Source of the DNA: Anaerolinea sp.
GTDB lineage: Bacteria > Chloroflexota > Anaerolineae > Anaerolineales > Villigracilaceae
Assembly (NCBI GenBank): GCA_020047815.1
Contig: JAIFNG010000058.1
Location: forward strand, 1-64,000
Length of the DNA stretch: 64,000 nucleotides
Reading direction: 5' to 3'
Part shown: positions 16,047 through 25,305 of the stretch, in pieces
Layout of the letters: every line of letters begins with the position of its first letter
Numbering within the stretch: the stretch's first letter is position 1
The notes under the pieces: model-generated
Told to the model about the DNA's origin: nothing
The model's database searches: none
Seen by the model: the letters and a program-made list of their open reading frames with translations, nothing else
Translations under genes and position numbers: made by a program

Positions 16047-17177
16047 ATGCACATCAATTTTGCCATGTGGCGGAAAGCCTCATGGGAACTCATCAAGATG
16101 GAAGACAAGAAAGAGTGGGAGGCACTCGATGTCATCTCAAAGTGGTTGATCGCCACGCGTTCAGCGGTAACCACTGTCACAATTTACTCATGTATCATTG
16201 CGGGTTTCCTGGCTTGGCGTGATGGGTATTTTGCCTGGCTTCCATGGCTGGTAGTGACCCTGGGTTTATTTATCGCGCATGGTACAAATAACCTGCTCAA
16301 TGACTATACTGATTTCTCGCGTGGAGTGGATAAGGACAACTATTTCCGTACACAATATGGTGTGCATCCGCTTGTGCAAAAATTTTGGTCGAAGGATATT
16401 CAGATAAAGTGGTTCATTGCCAGTGGTGTGCTTGCCGTACTATCGGGCGTGTTTGCTTTGTTTTATACGAACTTCAATCCGTACATCATTGGCATGTTCG
16501 CCCTGGGCGCACTTGTTTTGCTCTTCTATACATGGCCTTTTAAATATTGGGGCATCGGTGAATTATCCATATTCCTGATTTGGGGGCCGATCATGATAGG
16601 GAGTGTGTACGTTGTCCTGACTCTCGGCGTTGGGGGCGATATTTCCAATGTGTTTAAGGTTGCGCTTGCTGGCGTTCCCTTCGGCTTGAGTGTCGCCAGC
16701 ATCAACATTGGCAAGCACATAGATAAAATGGACGACGATAAGAAGAAGGGCGTTGGTACTTTCCCTGTGCGGGTCGGCCAAACCTTTGCGCGTTATGTAA
16801 ATATCCTTTCCATTGTATTTGCATATGGTGTCATTTTTTATCTTGTTGCCACAGGTTATTTCTCCACCTTGATGCTGGTCATCGTCTTCGCTCTGCAGCG
16901 CGCCATGTATGCGGTTGCTGTGTTATCCAAGCCGCGCCCCGAGGGTCCACCGAAAGGTTTTGAAGCATTCTGGCCAACCTGGTTTTCTGGTTTCTGTTTC
17001 TATCACAACCGTATGTTTGGCGGACTCTTTATTTTGGGTATTTTTCTCGACACAGTTGCCCGAAAATTTGATGCATCTCTTCCTCTGTCAGCCAACTGGT
17101 TGGGCTTCATTGCCATAGGTCTTGGTCTTATTTATGCTGTGGTCCAGATGGCAAATGCCAAGGCCAAGCAGGCGTAA
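16047..17177 (+). CDS. UbiA-family prenyltransferase (copy 2)
   Basis: 376-aa paralog of the preceding UbiA-family enzyme. Motif 1 is NNLLNDYTDFSRGVDKDN, motif 2 is GKHIDKMDDDKKKGVGTF. The N-terminal lead-in (NFAMWRKASWEL … EWEALDVISKWLIATR) repeats that of copy 1. The C-terminus is longer by about 35 residues and adds one more membrane helix. AAGGAGAAG precedes the ATG, and the gene has its own 5' spacer and terminator, so the two copies are likely expressed independently. Substrate and prenyl donor cannot be told from sequence alone. Confidence 0.9.
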   Translation: MHINFAMWRKASWELIKMEDKKEWEALDVISKWLIATRSAVTTVTIYSCIIAGFLAWRDGYFAWLPWLVVTLGLFIAHGTNNLLNDYTDFSRGVDKDNYFRTQYGVHPLVQKFWSKDIQIKWFIASGVLAVLSGVFALFYTNFNPYIIGMFALGALVLLFYTWPFKYWGIGELSIFLIWGPIMIGSVYVVLTLGVGGDISNVFKVALAGVPFGLSVASINIGKHIDKMDDDKKKGVGTFPVRVGQTFARYVNILSIVFAYGVIFYLVATGYFSTLMLVIVFALQRAMYAVAVLSKPRPEGPPKGFEAFWPTWFSGFCFYHNRMFGGLFILGIFLDTVARKFDASLPLSANWLGFIAIGLGLIYAVVQMANAKAKQA

Positions 17178-17196
17178 AAAAATCGAAGCAGAAAAT

Positions 17197-17225
17197 AAAA
17201 AGACTCCGATTATCGGAGTCTTTTT
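17197..17225. terminator. Bidirectional terminator with embedded stop codon
   Basis: AAAAAGACTCCGAT (17197-17210) and its exact complement (17212-17225) form a hairpin flanked by A and T runs, so it can end transcription from both sides. The stop codon of the minus-strand gene lies in the loop at 17210-17212. Confidence 0.9.
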
Positions 17226-17953
17226 CCCTTGGCACAAAACCTGATATCTGCCACGTCCAGCCATTCCTCTTCCCCATCCAACACGCCAAAGGAGATTTTG
17301 CCCTTTGGCGTGAATGCTGCATATTGATTGTCTATCCAAATAATCACTCCGAGCGGTGGTTTTGGACTTACAGTCGACTCAAAAATGAGGGCATCATTTA
17401 CATACCAGGATGTATGCTCCATCTCCCACTCGAGCCGGTATTTGTTCCATTGGGTGACATCCAGGCTGATGGCGGCTGAGTCTTCACGAATGACATTGCT
17501 CAATATTTTCCTCGTTCTTTGGTGTGAGAAGGGGAAGGCCAGCCCTGCAAGAAAAAGCGATGAGTGAAATTTTGGCGAGCGAAATGTTTGTGCAAGAAAC
17601 CCTTGGGAGGGTTTGTCATTTCTGAATGACAAGTAATTATGCGGCGACGAATAAAAAAACCAGACCGCATTCGGCAGTGTAGGCAGGCGGAAAGGACTCC
17701 CCCCGAAACCAAGCGACAATCCAAACGGATCGTTCCAAAGCCCGAAACCCCAAGTCCCTGTGGCGCTGTTGCTCGAGGTTCGTGCTCGCAGACTAAGACT
17801 TAGACCCCGATGGGGAAACTGATGCCGGGAAAGTAAGGAATAGTCATCGAGTTGTGCATCCCGATAATTAGAAGCATCTCCTTTCTGTGTTCCCAATCTC
17901 CAACCGTTTTGTATCGGCTGAATGCTGGCATTTGAGGTGGTCTTTTTATTCAT
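17210..17953 (-). CDS. Concanavalin-A-like/glucanase-fold protein, hypothetical
   Basis: 247 aa. Not recognised as a named family, but the composition and pattern (beta-rich, GTWGFGLWNDPFGL, LPNAVWFFYSSPHNY, then WNKYRLEWEMEHTSWYVND and LGVIIWIDNQYAAF) resemble the ConA-like lectin/glucanase (GH16-like) fold. The usual GH16 ExDxE active site is not seen, so a binding or structural role is more likely than hydrolysis. No signal peptide. It starts 3 bases after the EamA gene and forms an operon with it. Confidence 0.7.
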   Translation of the reverse strand: MNKKTTSNASIQPIQNGWRLGTQKGDASNYRDAQLDDYSLLSRHQFPHRGLSLSLRARTSSNSATGTWGFGLWNDPFGLSLGFGGSPFRLPTLPNAVWFFYSSPHNYLSFRNDKPSQGFLAQTFRSPKFHSSLFLAGLAFPFSHQRTRKILSNVIREDSAAISLDVTQWNKYRLEWEMEHTSWYVNDALIFESTVSPKPPLGVIIWIDNQYAAFTPKGKISFGVLDGEEEWLDVADIRFCAKGKRLR

Positions 17954-17956
17954 CTT

Positions 17957-18841
17957 CTACCAACTCCTATTCACCATCCAAATACCAATGAGAATTACCA
18001 CGCCGCCCAGGATGGAAACAAGTGTAATTTTCTCATTCAAAATAATGGCGGCAACTACCATGCTTGTCAGTGGTTCGATAAAAAGGAAGGCGCCTGTTTG
18101 CGCGGCTGGTAGTTGGCTGAGGGCATCGAACCATGCAATGTATGCAAGACCTGTGGTAAATATGCCGAGGTAGACTATTGCCATCCAACCGTGTGAATCA
18201 AGTTGAGGAAATTCGATGTAGTTCCTGCCGGCGAAAAATGTTACAGATGTGAACAGCCAGCCGGTGGTCATTACCCAAAACGTCATCCGCGTGGACGGGT
18301 GGCTCTTTAACCCCCGCCTCGAAAGGATGGAGAATACCGCCCAGTTGACCGAGCTGATAAGAATGAGAAAATCGCCCACAGTGCCAAATTTACCGACGGC
18401 AATCGCGGCAAAATCGCCTTTGGTGACTACAGCCAGTACGCCCAGCATGGCAAGCGCGATTCCCAGGGATTGATGCAAAGCAAGCTTTTCTTTTAGGACC
18501 ATCCAGCCCAACACTGCAATGAACGCTGGAGAAGTGGAAATGATCCAGGCGGTGGTTGTGGCTTGCGCTGTTTGAAGTCCATTGGATTGCAGCCACTGAT
18601 GGAAGGAAATTCCCAAAAAGCCAAGCAGCGCAAAATACCACCATTCTCTCCCTTTTGGGAAAGCAAATTGCTTGCGGATGAGAACTGCGAAAAGTATGAG
18701 CGGAATGCCCATAGTGAAACGAAGCCAGACAACAGCAGTGGGGGAAATCTGCCCTACCGCAATTTTCGTGGCAATAAATGACCCGCCCCAGACGACGACT
18801 GCGAATAGGGCTTCAAGATAAGGGAGGATTTTTATTGTCAT
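17957..18841 (-). CDS. EamA-family (DMT) transporter
   Basis: 294 aa, ten predicted helices in two EamA domains. Typical parts are the N-terminal VVWGGSFIATKIAVGQISPT, WLRFTMGIPLILFAVLI, and in the second half SVNWAVFSILSRRGLK. Substrate unknown. AAGGAAAAA upstream of the ATG is the ribosome binding site. It is divergent from the MBL-fold gene, with 56 bases between them. Confidence 0.9.
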   Translation of the reverse strand: MTIKILPYLEALFAVVVWGGSFIATKIAVGQISPTAVVWLRFTMGIPLILFAVLIRKQFAFPKGREWWYFALLGFLGISFHQWLQSNGLQTAQATTTAWIISTSPAFIAVLGWMVLKEKLALHQSLGIALAMLGVLAVVTKGDFAAIAVGKFGTVGDFLILISSVNWAVFSILSRRGLKSHPSTRMTFWVMTTGWLFTSVTFFAGRNYIEFPQLDSHGWMAIVYLGIFTTGLAYIAWFDALSQLPAAQTGAFLFIEPLTSMVVAAIILNEKITLVSILGGVVILIGIWMVNRSW

Positions 18842-18897
18842 GGTTTTTCCTTGGAGGATGTTTATCCATTATAATTGCCCTTCGGAGGCAATACTTT

Positions 18898-19542
18898 ATG
18901 GAAATTACCTGGTACGGACATTCCTGTTTTAGGCTCATGGAACGAAATTTTGTAACCGTTGTTACCGATCCTTATGACAGTAAGATTGTTGGTTACGATG
19001 CGCTAAAACTAAAGGCTGAGATCGTTACTGTCAGCCACGATGCGTCGGGACACAACTACGATGAAGCAGTTAAAGGTACCACGCATGTTTTAACTGGTCC
19101 TGGCGAATTTGAAATTGGCGGTGTTTTCATCACTGCGGTTCAAACAGACAGCAACAAAAAATCAAAGGACAAAGTTCGCAACACAGTTTATGTCTTTGAT
19201 TACGATGGCATTACTGTTGCGCATCTTGGCGACTTGCAGCAAATTCCCACACAAAGCGAAATCGAGCTGCTCGGAACGGTCAACGTGGCGCTTGTCCCTG
19301 TCGGCGGCGGTAACAGCCTCAATGCCGCGAAAGCTGCGGAAATTGTCAGCATGTTGGAACCCAATCTTGTCATCCCCATGCACTATGCCACCCCAGATTC
19401 AAAAATTAAACTGGATGACCTCAATAAATTCATCAAGGAAATGGGTTTGAGCAAACAGGATGCGCAGTCCTCACTGAAAGTTACCCGTTCAAACCTGCCT
19501 TCAGAAACACACGTTGTTGTTTTGGATTATCAAAAAGGCTAA
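18898..19542 (+). CDS. Metallo-beta-lactamase-fold protein with altered metal motif
   Basis: 214 aa, related to the UlaG/UPF0173 branch of MBL-fold hydrolases. Recognisable features are ITWYGHSCFRL at the start, TDPYDSKIVG, GPGEFEIGGVFI, VAHLGDLQQIP and VIPMHYATPDSK. The usual HxHxDH metal motif is replaced by His47-Asp-Ala-Ser-Gly-His52, so the second His and the Asp are lost; metal binding may be partial or absent. The start is ATG at 18898 with GGAGG 9 bases upstream; a longer frame back to 18778 would run through the divergent EamA gene. Confidence 0.88.
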   Translation: MEITWYGHSCFRLMERNFVTVVTDPYDSKIVGYDALKLKAEIVTVSHDASGHNYDEAVKGTTHVLTGPGEFEIGGVFITAVQTDSNKKSKDKVRNTVYVFDYDGITVAHLGDLQQIPTQSEIELLGTVNVALVPVGGGNSLNAAKAAEIVSMLEPNLVIPMHYATPDSKIKLDDLNKFIKEMGLSKQDAQSSLKVTRSNLPSETHVVVLDYQKG

Positions 19543-19546
19543 TCAT

Positions 19547-19849
19547 ATGTCGGTAAAAGTGATTATGACTTGGGATATCGCACCAGAACGAGATCAGGAA
19601 TATTTTGAATTTGTGGTCGGTGAATTTGTGCCTGGTGTGCAGCGGCTTGGTTTACAACCTGTCGAAGCATGGGCAACCATTTATGGCTCATATCCGCAAA
19701 TTCAAGTTGGCTTGATTGCATCTGATTTGCCCCAGGCGCGCCGCATCCTTGCTTCGGCGGATTGGGCGCTTTTGCAGGAACACCTCTTTGGCTATGTTAA
19801 AAATTACTCGTACAAGATTGTCCCTGCCCGCGCTGGTTTCCAATTCTAA
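19547..19849 (+). CDS. Small conserved-looking hypothetical protein
   Basis: 100 aa, no named family recognised. The pattern of alternating strands and helices (KVIMTWDIAPERDQEYFEFV … EAWATIYGS … QIQVGLIASDL) suggests a ferredoxin-like or dimeric alpha/beta barrel fold. It starts 4 bases after the MBL-fold gene and is followed after 6 bases by a large membrane protein gene, so it is probably expressed with them. Confidence 0.75.
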   Translation: MSVKVIMTWDIAPERDQEYFEFVVGEFVPGVQRLGLQPVEAWATIYGSYPQIQVGLIASDLPQARRILASADWALLQEHLFGYVKNYSYKIVPARAGFQF

Positions 19850-19855
19850 AACTCC

Positions 19856-22315
19856 ATGACCTTGCAGACTTCCAAAGTCTTCTTACGTTTTTTGCCGTGG
19901 CTCTTTTTCGCCACGGCTTTTGAATCATTCATTTCGGTGCTTCTGCTTTTGCTTGTTCCTTCTGAAAGCGGACTATCCCCTGCCCGGCTTGCCCTGCTTG
20001 GTATTCCTACTCTACTTTTCCTTGGTGGATTCTTCTTGGGATTCGCAGCCCGCCGCAGCCTGACCCTTTTCGACTGGGCTTTCTCCACGCCTTTTATTTT
20101 ACTCTGCTCATTTGTCACAATAACCACAGGCTTGTTTCTGTTTCTTTTACGATACCTCGACCCTGAGCAGCTTTTGCCTTATTACGAACGTCTGAGTCCA
20201 TTATTGTGGCTGCTTCTCATCGTCGGGTTCCAGGCAGTCATTTTTCTTCTCTTGGCCAAAAATGGATTCCATCTGCAGGAATTTGCCAATCTTAAACCCA
20301 CTTATGTCTCTGCATGGCCCGTCTTCGGGTTCCTGTTCTCTATTTTCCTTTTCGTCGCCATTACCAAACTCGGCATCACCCCTGATACAGCCTACTGGGG
20401 TGAACCCGGCGTAGCCATCCTTGGATGGCAATTTGTTCTTTCCATATTAATCGGCTTCTTCGCCTTACTTTTCTTTCTGCATTTCCCTGATTTTAAAAAA
20501 CCATACCTGCCAAACATCCTACTCCCATTAATGATTTACTTTGTCGCATCTGCTCTTTGGCTAAGCGTGCCTGTGGATGTTTTGCAAAACAGCTTTTATG
20601 CACCGATCACTCCACCCGTCAACATACCATTCCCATATTCTGATGCAGGTTTTTATGATTCCCTCTCCCAAAGTCTGTTGATCGGTACAGATTATTTCGG
20701 CAGCATCCCGCCTCGACCCTTTTATGTAACCTTTCTCGCTGTCCTGCATTTCTTCCTTGGACAAAATTATCCCGCCATCATAGCTGCGCAGACTTTGGTA
20801 TTGGCTCTTTTCCCTGTGGCGCTTTATTTTCTGGCGAAGAGATTGCACACCCCCGCCGCAGGGGTAACCGTTGCCCTGTTCGCCATCTTTCGTGAACTGG
20901 TCGGCTTGTGGATTTCATCCAATACAAGGGTGGCGAATTCCAAAATATTTACTACTGATTTCCCCACAGCAATGGCGTTGGCTTTTCTCTGCCTTGTCTT
21001 TATCTATTGGCTGGAGAAACGTGACCAAAAATCCACCTTGGTGGCAGGCGGTTTCTTTGGCTTGGTGCTTCTATTCCGCACTCAATCACTGCTTGTCTTA
21101 CCTGTAGTCTTTATCCTGGCATGGTTTGCGTACCAACGAAAAATTAAAGATTGGATCGTGGCAGGTATTGGTTTTGTCATTGCCATGATGTTTACCGTCT
21201 TGCCCTGGCTGGTGCACAATTACCTGGTGGTCGGTCAATTCGCCCTTGATGACCCGCGCCAGTCGGCGATTATTTATAGCCAGTATTCTTTTACGGGAAA
21301 TTTGGACCTTAGCCAGTTCAATCCTGATACAGACAGTGTGGGCCAACGCATTGTCTCATTCACACTGGAAAATCCTGCCTACGTTGCAGGGTTTGTTATT
21401 ACCCACATTTTGAACACCGAGATTGGCGGTTTACTCACCCTTCCGTTGATCGTGGAATTTGAAGGTCTGTATGCGCCTGTGAATTTATATTGGGTTGCAT
21501 GGAATGGGACTCTTGCTTGGTACAATGTTTTGTTACTAATATTTTATCTTGCGATCATCGCCGTTGGATTTGGCGCAGTGTGGCGTCGTGCAGGCTGGCT
21601 TGGCCTGTTGCCTCTTGCAGTTAACCTGGGATATGCGTTCGCAAATGGCATCTCGCGTTTCTCCAGTTGGCGCTATAACCTGCCTGTGGACTGGGTCATA
21701 TATTTTTACTTTGCCATTGGCGCAATGGAAATATTAAGCGGACTGACACTTCTCTTTGGTGTGAAAACTGAAAAAATTTACCCCGCGAATTTTCAGCCGG
21801 AAGTAAAATCGAAATCGACCATGCTTCGGGATTTCCACCCACAGTATGCTTTTATTCTTTTTGCTTTTATATTTGCAGGTTCTCTTCCGTGGCTGGCTAA
21901 GGGTCTTGCTCAACCCCGTTATTCTGCTTCAGAATCGGAATTGATTGCAAAACTTGGATCAAGCGCCTATAAAGTTGAAGATGTCAATGCATTCCTCATG
22001 CAGCCTGAGGCAATTATCGCTGAAGGACGTATGATGTATCCGCGTTTGTACCGTCGCAACGAAGGTATGTCTTCAGCAAATCCATGGGCTGTCTACGCTG
22101 TCAGAGATTTTTCGCGTATCGGCTTTATTTTACTTAACGATCAGCGCAACGAGATGATTTTTGTAACAAAAGAAGTCCTTGATTTTCCCCAGGGTGCCGA
22201 CACGGTTGTCCTTGCCTGTCAAAGCGATGGCTATTTTGATGTTCGCGTGGTCGATTTTGGCGGCAGATCCTATCAAAGCGCCCCCCTTTCCAATCCCTGT
22301 TTTCTTTCCCCTTAA
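19856..22315 (+). CDS. Large polytopic membrane protein, GT-C glycosyltransferase-like
   Basis: 819 aa with about 14 hydrophobic segments and a soluble C-terminal tail of ~130 residues. An acidic loop after the sixth helix, YSDAGFYDSLSQSLL, followed by PRPFYVTFLAVLHFFLG, matches the arrangement in GT-C fold (GT39/ArnT-like) glycosyltransferases that use lipid-linked sugars; FRTQSLLVLPVV is another such feature. Substrate and donor are unknown. No ribosome binding site is seen; translation is probably coupled to the upstream gene 6 bases away. mutY follows after 6 bases. Confidence 0.75.
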   Translation: MTLQTSKVFLRFLPWLFFATAFESFISVLLLLLVPSESGLSPARLALLGIPTLLFLGGFFLGFAARRSLTLFDWAFSTPFILLCSFVTITTGLFLFLLRYLDPEQLLPYYERLSPLLWLLLIVGFQAVIFLLLAKNGFHLQEFANLKPTYVSAWPVFGFLFSIFLFVAITKLGITPDTAYWGEPGVAILGWQFVLSILIGFFALLFFLHFPDFKKPYLPNILLPLMIYFVASALWLSVPVDVLQNSFYAPITPPVNIPFPYSDAGFYDSLSQSLLIGTDYFGSIPPRPFYVTFLAVLHFFLGQNYPAIIAAQTLVLALFPVALYFLAKRLHTPAAGVTVALFAIFRELVGLWISSNTRVANSKIFTTDFPTAMALAFLCLVFIYWLEKRDQKSTLVAGGFFGLVLLFRTQSLLVLPVVFILAWFAYQRKIKDWIVAGIGFVIAMMFTVLPWLVHNYLVVGQFALDDPRQSAIIYSQYSFTGNLDLSQFNPDTDSVGQRIVSFTLENPAYVAGFVITHILNTEIGGLLTLPLIVEFEGLYAPVNLYWVAWNGTLAWYNVLLLIFYLAIIAVGFGAVWRRAGWLGLLPLAVNLGYAFANGISRFSSWRYNLPVDWVIYFYFAIGAMEILSGLTLLFGVKTEKIYPANFQPEVKSKSTMLRDFHPQYAFILFAFIFAGSLPWLAKGLAQPRYSASESELIAKLGSSAYKVEDVNAFLMQPEAIIAEGRMMYPRLYRRNEGMSSANPWAVYAVRDFSRIGFILLNDQRNEMIFVTKEVLDFPQGADTVVLACQSDGYFDVRVVDFGGRSYQSAPLSNPCFLSP

Positions 22316-22321
22316 TTTCCT

Positions 22322-23359
22322 GTGCAGAAGCTTTCCCGTCTCCTCTTAACCTGGTATCAAAAATACGGGCGGACTCTCCCCTGGCGGGACCATCCTGACC
22401 CATATGCTGTTTGGATTTCTGAAATTATGCTTCAACAAACACGCGTGGAAACGGTTATTCCCTATTTTGAAAAATGGATGACCTTATATCCTGATGTGAG
22501 AACATTGGCAAATGCCTCCGAACAGGATGTTTTGAATGTTTGGGAGGGACTCGGATATTACAGCCGCGCCCGTAATCTGCACAAAGCCGCAAAGATCACT
22601 GTTGAAAAATTCAACGGACAATTACCTCGTGATCTGATCGAACTTCGCAGCCTGCCGGGGATAGGACGCTACACCGTTGGCGCGATAGCGTCCATGGCTT
22701 TTGACATGGATGAACCGACGCTGGACGGCAACCTGCGCCGCGTTTTTGCCCGCCTTTTTGATGTCAGTGAGTTTGCCGACTCCGCCTCAGGTGAAAAAAA
22801 ATTATGGGGCCTCGCCGCGCAAAACCTACCCAAAGGAAAAGCCGGTGACTACAACCAGGCATTGATGGATTTGGGCGCGACAATATGTTTGCCAAAAAAT
22901 CCGCGCTGTTTGCTTTGTCCCCTCATGGAAATCTGTGAAGCATGCAAAAATGGCACACAGGAATACCGCCCTGTTTTGAAGCCGAAGAGAGTTATCCCGC
23001 AATACATCCATGCGGCAGCGGTCATTCTGCAGCGCGGTCGTGTACTGTTGGTGCAGCGTCCCACCGATGGGCTACTTGGGGGGATGTGGGAATTCCCGAA
23101 TGGAAGGGTTGATGAGAATCCAGGCAAGGAGTTGGCTAAAACTATTTTTGCAACACACAGGTTGAGGATCAAAAGGAAGCTGGAGATGAGGATCATCCGG
23201 CATGCATACACCCATTTCAAAGTTACAGTTCATGCCTTCCGATGTGAGCTCGTCTCGATTTCCAATAATAAAAATCTAAAGTGGGTAAAAGTGACTGATC
23301 TGGATGAGTACCCCATGGGAAAAATTGACCGACAGATTGCTCAAATTGTACATTCGTAA
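22322..23359 (+). CDS. mutY: A/G-specific adenine DNA glycosylase
   Basis: Removes adenine paired with 8-oxoguanine. 345 aa. The catalytic Glu lies in SEIMLQQTRVETV, the helix-hairpin-helix in LPGIGRYTVGAIAS, and the catalytic Asp in TLDGNLRRV. The [4Fe-4S] cluster motif C-x6-C-x2-C-x5-C is intact (CLPKNPRCLLCPLMEIC). The C-terminal third (from ~235) is the NUDIX-like 8-oxoG recognition domain, with GLLGGMWEFPNGRV. The start is GTG at 22322, 6 bases after the preceding gene, without a clear ribosome binding site. Confidence 0.95.
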   Translation: MQKLSRLLLTWYQKYGRTLPWRDHPDPYAVWISEIMLQQTRVETVIPYFEKWMTLYPDVRTLANASEQDVLNVWEGLGYYSRARNLHKAAKITVEKFNGQLPRDLIELRSLPGIGRYTVGAIASMAFDMDEPTLDGNLRRVFARLFDVSEFADSASGEKKLWGLAAQNLPKGKAGDYNQALMDLGATICLPKNPRCLLCPLMEICEACKNGTQEYRPVLKPKRVIPQYIHAAAVILQRGRVLLVQRPTDGLLGGMWEFPNGRVDENPGKELAKTIFATHRLRIKRKLEMRIIRHAYTHFKVTVHAFRCELVSISNNKNLKWVKVTDLDEYPMGKIDRQIAQIVHS

Positions 23360-23363
23360 AATA

Positions 23364-23393
23364 AAAAGAGAGCGATTTCACCCGCTCTCTTTT
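23364..23393. terminator. Bidirectional terminator between mutY and rnjA
   Basis: AAAAGAGAGCG (23364-23374) and CGCTCTCTTTT (23383-23393) pair perfectly around an 8-base loop. Flanking A and T runs let it serve both convergent genes. Confidence 0.88.
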
Positions 23394-23416
23394 ATTTCTC
23401 AACTATCCATTTTTCT

Positions 23417-25060
23417 TCACGCCTTGCTCAATGTGACAAAGACCATTGGCCTGCGTTTTGTTTCCTGATGCAGGTAACTCTTGATGGTGTTGATGAGGTC
23501 TTTTTCACTGCTGAAACCACCGCTGTTTACTGCCTGCATTACACGTTTACGAACTTCGGGCAGGAGCGTTTCCGCCTCTTCAGGGGAGACAAACCCGCGG
23601 GTGAGAACTTCAGGATCGTGCAACAGTTTACCCGAACGTTTATCAAGGCTGATGTCGATCAACAGGATGCCGTTACGCGCCAGCTGACCGCGTTCCTTCA
23701 TGATGTCGTGGTCAATATCGCCGATGGATTCACCATCCACAAATACATATCCGCCAGGAATACGCTCTCCAAGCTGGATCTTGTTTCCGATCAGCTCAAC
23801 GACTTGTCCGTTCTCAACTACTGTGATGTTTTCCTTTTCCACACCCACTTCCATTGCAAGCTGGGCATGGCGTTTTAACATGCGTAATTCACCATGAATG
23901 GGCATAAAGTGTTTGGGACGCACAAGGTTGATAAGCAATTTTTGCTCCTCCTGCGCGGCATGACCTGAAACATGGATTGGCGCAACCCGGTCGTCAACTA
24001 CATTTGCACCTCGGCGCAGGATGCGATTGATGGTCTTACTGATGCCCTCTTCATTGCCAGGTATGGGGTGTGAGGATAGCACAACCGTGTCATTGGGTTT
24101 GAGGTCAAATTGGCGGTTTGTGCCGGCCGAGAGTCTGCCGACGATGGAAGATGGTTCGCCTTGTGAGCCGGTGCACATAATGATCACTTTATGATCCTGC
24201 ATGTTTAACGCCTGCTCGATCGGAACAAGAACCTCATCTGGAATTTCCAGATATTTTAGTTTGCGCGCAACCTTGATGTTGTCCACCATGCTGGGACCGG
24301 CAATTGCCATTTTTCGGCCGCTTTTTATGGCGGCATCTGCAACCTGCTGCACGCGCGAGATCAAGGAGGCAAATGTGGCTACTATGATACGACCCTTTGC
24401 TTCTGCGAAGACTTTATCAAACGCGGGACCAATGATTTTTTCGGAAGGCGTCCAGCCTGGGCGTTCGGCGTTGGTTGAATCTGACAAAAGCAGATCCACG
24501 CCCCGGGCGGCAAATTCTGCCAGTTTTCCAAAGTCTGTGGGCCAGCCGTCCACGGGTGTGTGATCAAACTTGAAATCACTCATATGGATGACCAGTCCTG
24601 CTGGTGATGTAATTGCCAGGGATACCGCATCGGGGATGGAATGGCTTACGTGAAAATACTCCACTTTGAACTGCCCGATATTGGAGGATTCGCCTGCCTG
24701 GATGGTTTTGAAATGTGCTTTGTGCTGGGCGTTATTTCTGGCGAGTTTGCCTTCGATCAATCCGCGGGTGAGAGGGGTGGCGTAGATTGGTACATTGATC
24801 TGCTCTATAAAGTGCTGGATCGCGCCGATATGGTCTTCATGCCCGTGGGTAATGATCAACCCGCGCACATTTCCCGCTTTTTTGATTAGATACTCGAAAT
24901 CAGGGATGATGTAATCCACCCCCAACATGTCGTTATCAGGGAACATAATCCCTGCATCCACAACAATGATGTCGTTGCCGAATTCATACGCCATCATATT
25001 CTTTCCCACTTCGCCCAAACCCCCGAGCGGGATAATTCTTAATTTATTTTTCTTACTCAT
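23417..25060 (-). CDS. rnj: Ribonuclease J
   Basis: 547-aa endo/5'-exoribonuclease of the beta-CASP MBL family, involved in RNA decay and rRNA maturation. The zinc motif is His72-Gly-His74-Glu-Asp76-His77 in THGHEDHIGA. Other diagnostic parts are VEYFHVSHSIPDA, LLSDSTNAERPG, CTGSQGEPSS, VVLSSHPIPGNE and FMPIHGELRMLKRHA. The C-terminal domain is complete. It is convergent with mutY. Upstream there is a strong promoter and a terminator inside a leader of about 240 bases. A ribosome binding site AAAAGGAAA lies before the ATG. Confidence 0.96.
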   Translation of the reverse strand: MSKKNKLRIIPLGGLGEVGKNMMAYEFGNDIIVVDAGIMFPDNDMLGVDYIIPDFEYLIKKAGNVRGLIITHGHEDHIGAIQHFIEQINVPIYATPLTRGLIEGKLARNNAQHKAHFKTIQAGESSNIGQFKVEYFHVSHSIPDAVSLAITSPAGLVIHMSDFKFDHTPVDGWPTDFGKLAEFAARGVDLLLSDSTNAERPGWTPSEKIIGPAFDKVFAEAKGRIIVATFASLISRVQQVADAAIKSGRKMAIAGPSMVDNIKVARKLKYLEIPDEVLVPIEQALNMQDHKVIIMCTGSQGEPSSIVGRLSAGTNRQFDLKPNDTVVLSSHPIPGNEEGISKTINRILRRGANVVDDRVAPIHVSGHAAQEEQKLLINLVRPKHFMPIHGELRMLKRHAQLAMEVGVEKENITVVENGQVVELIGNKIQLGERIPGGYVFVDGESIGDIDHDIMKERGQLARNGILLIDISLDKRSGKLLHDPEVLTRGFVSPEEAETLLPEVRKRVMQAVNSGGFSSEKDLINTIKSYLHQETKRRPMVFVTLSKA

Positions 25061-25190
25061 GTTTTTTATATTTTCCTTTTTTAATTTAAATTAAATAATA
25101 ATTTCCATCGTACTGCCTAAGCAGTTAACCGCCTGAGGCGGGTAAGGTCAATTTTGAAATGGGAAGATTGTTATAAAATGAACCCGACAT

Positions 25191-25227
25191 AAAAAAAAGA
25201 CCCCTGTCGACTTGTTCGCGAGGGGGT
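25191..25227 (-). terminator. Terminator inside the rnj leader
   Basis: On the minus strand ACCCC pairs with GGGGT, with an inner TCG/CGA pair and a small internal loop, followed by eight T (A run at 25191-25198 on the plus strand). It lies about 75-105 bases downstream of the predicted start site and 130 bases before the rnj start codon. It could end a small RNA or act as an attenuator. Confidence 0.65.
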
Positions 25228-25305
25228 GTATCCGTGCCACATTGCGATTGTTCTCAAAAACAAACTGTCTATATTGCGACAGTGAAAGTCAACTTAATCA
25301 ACTGT

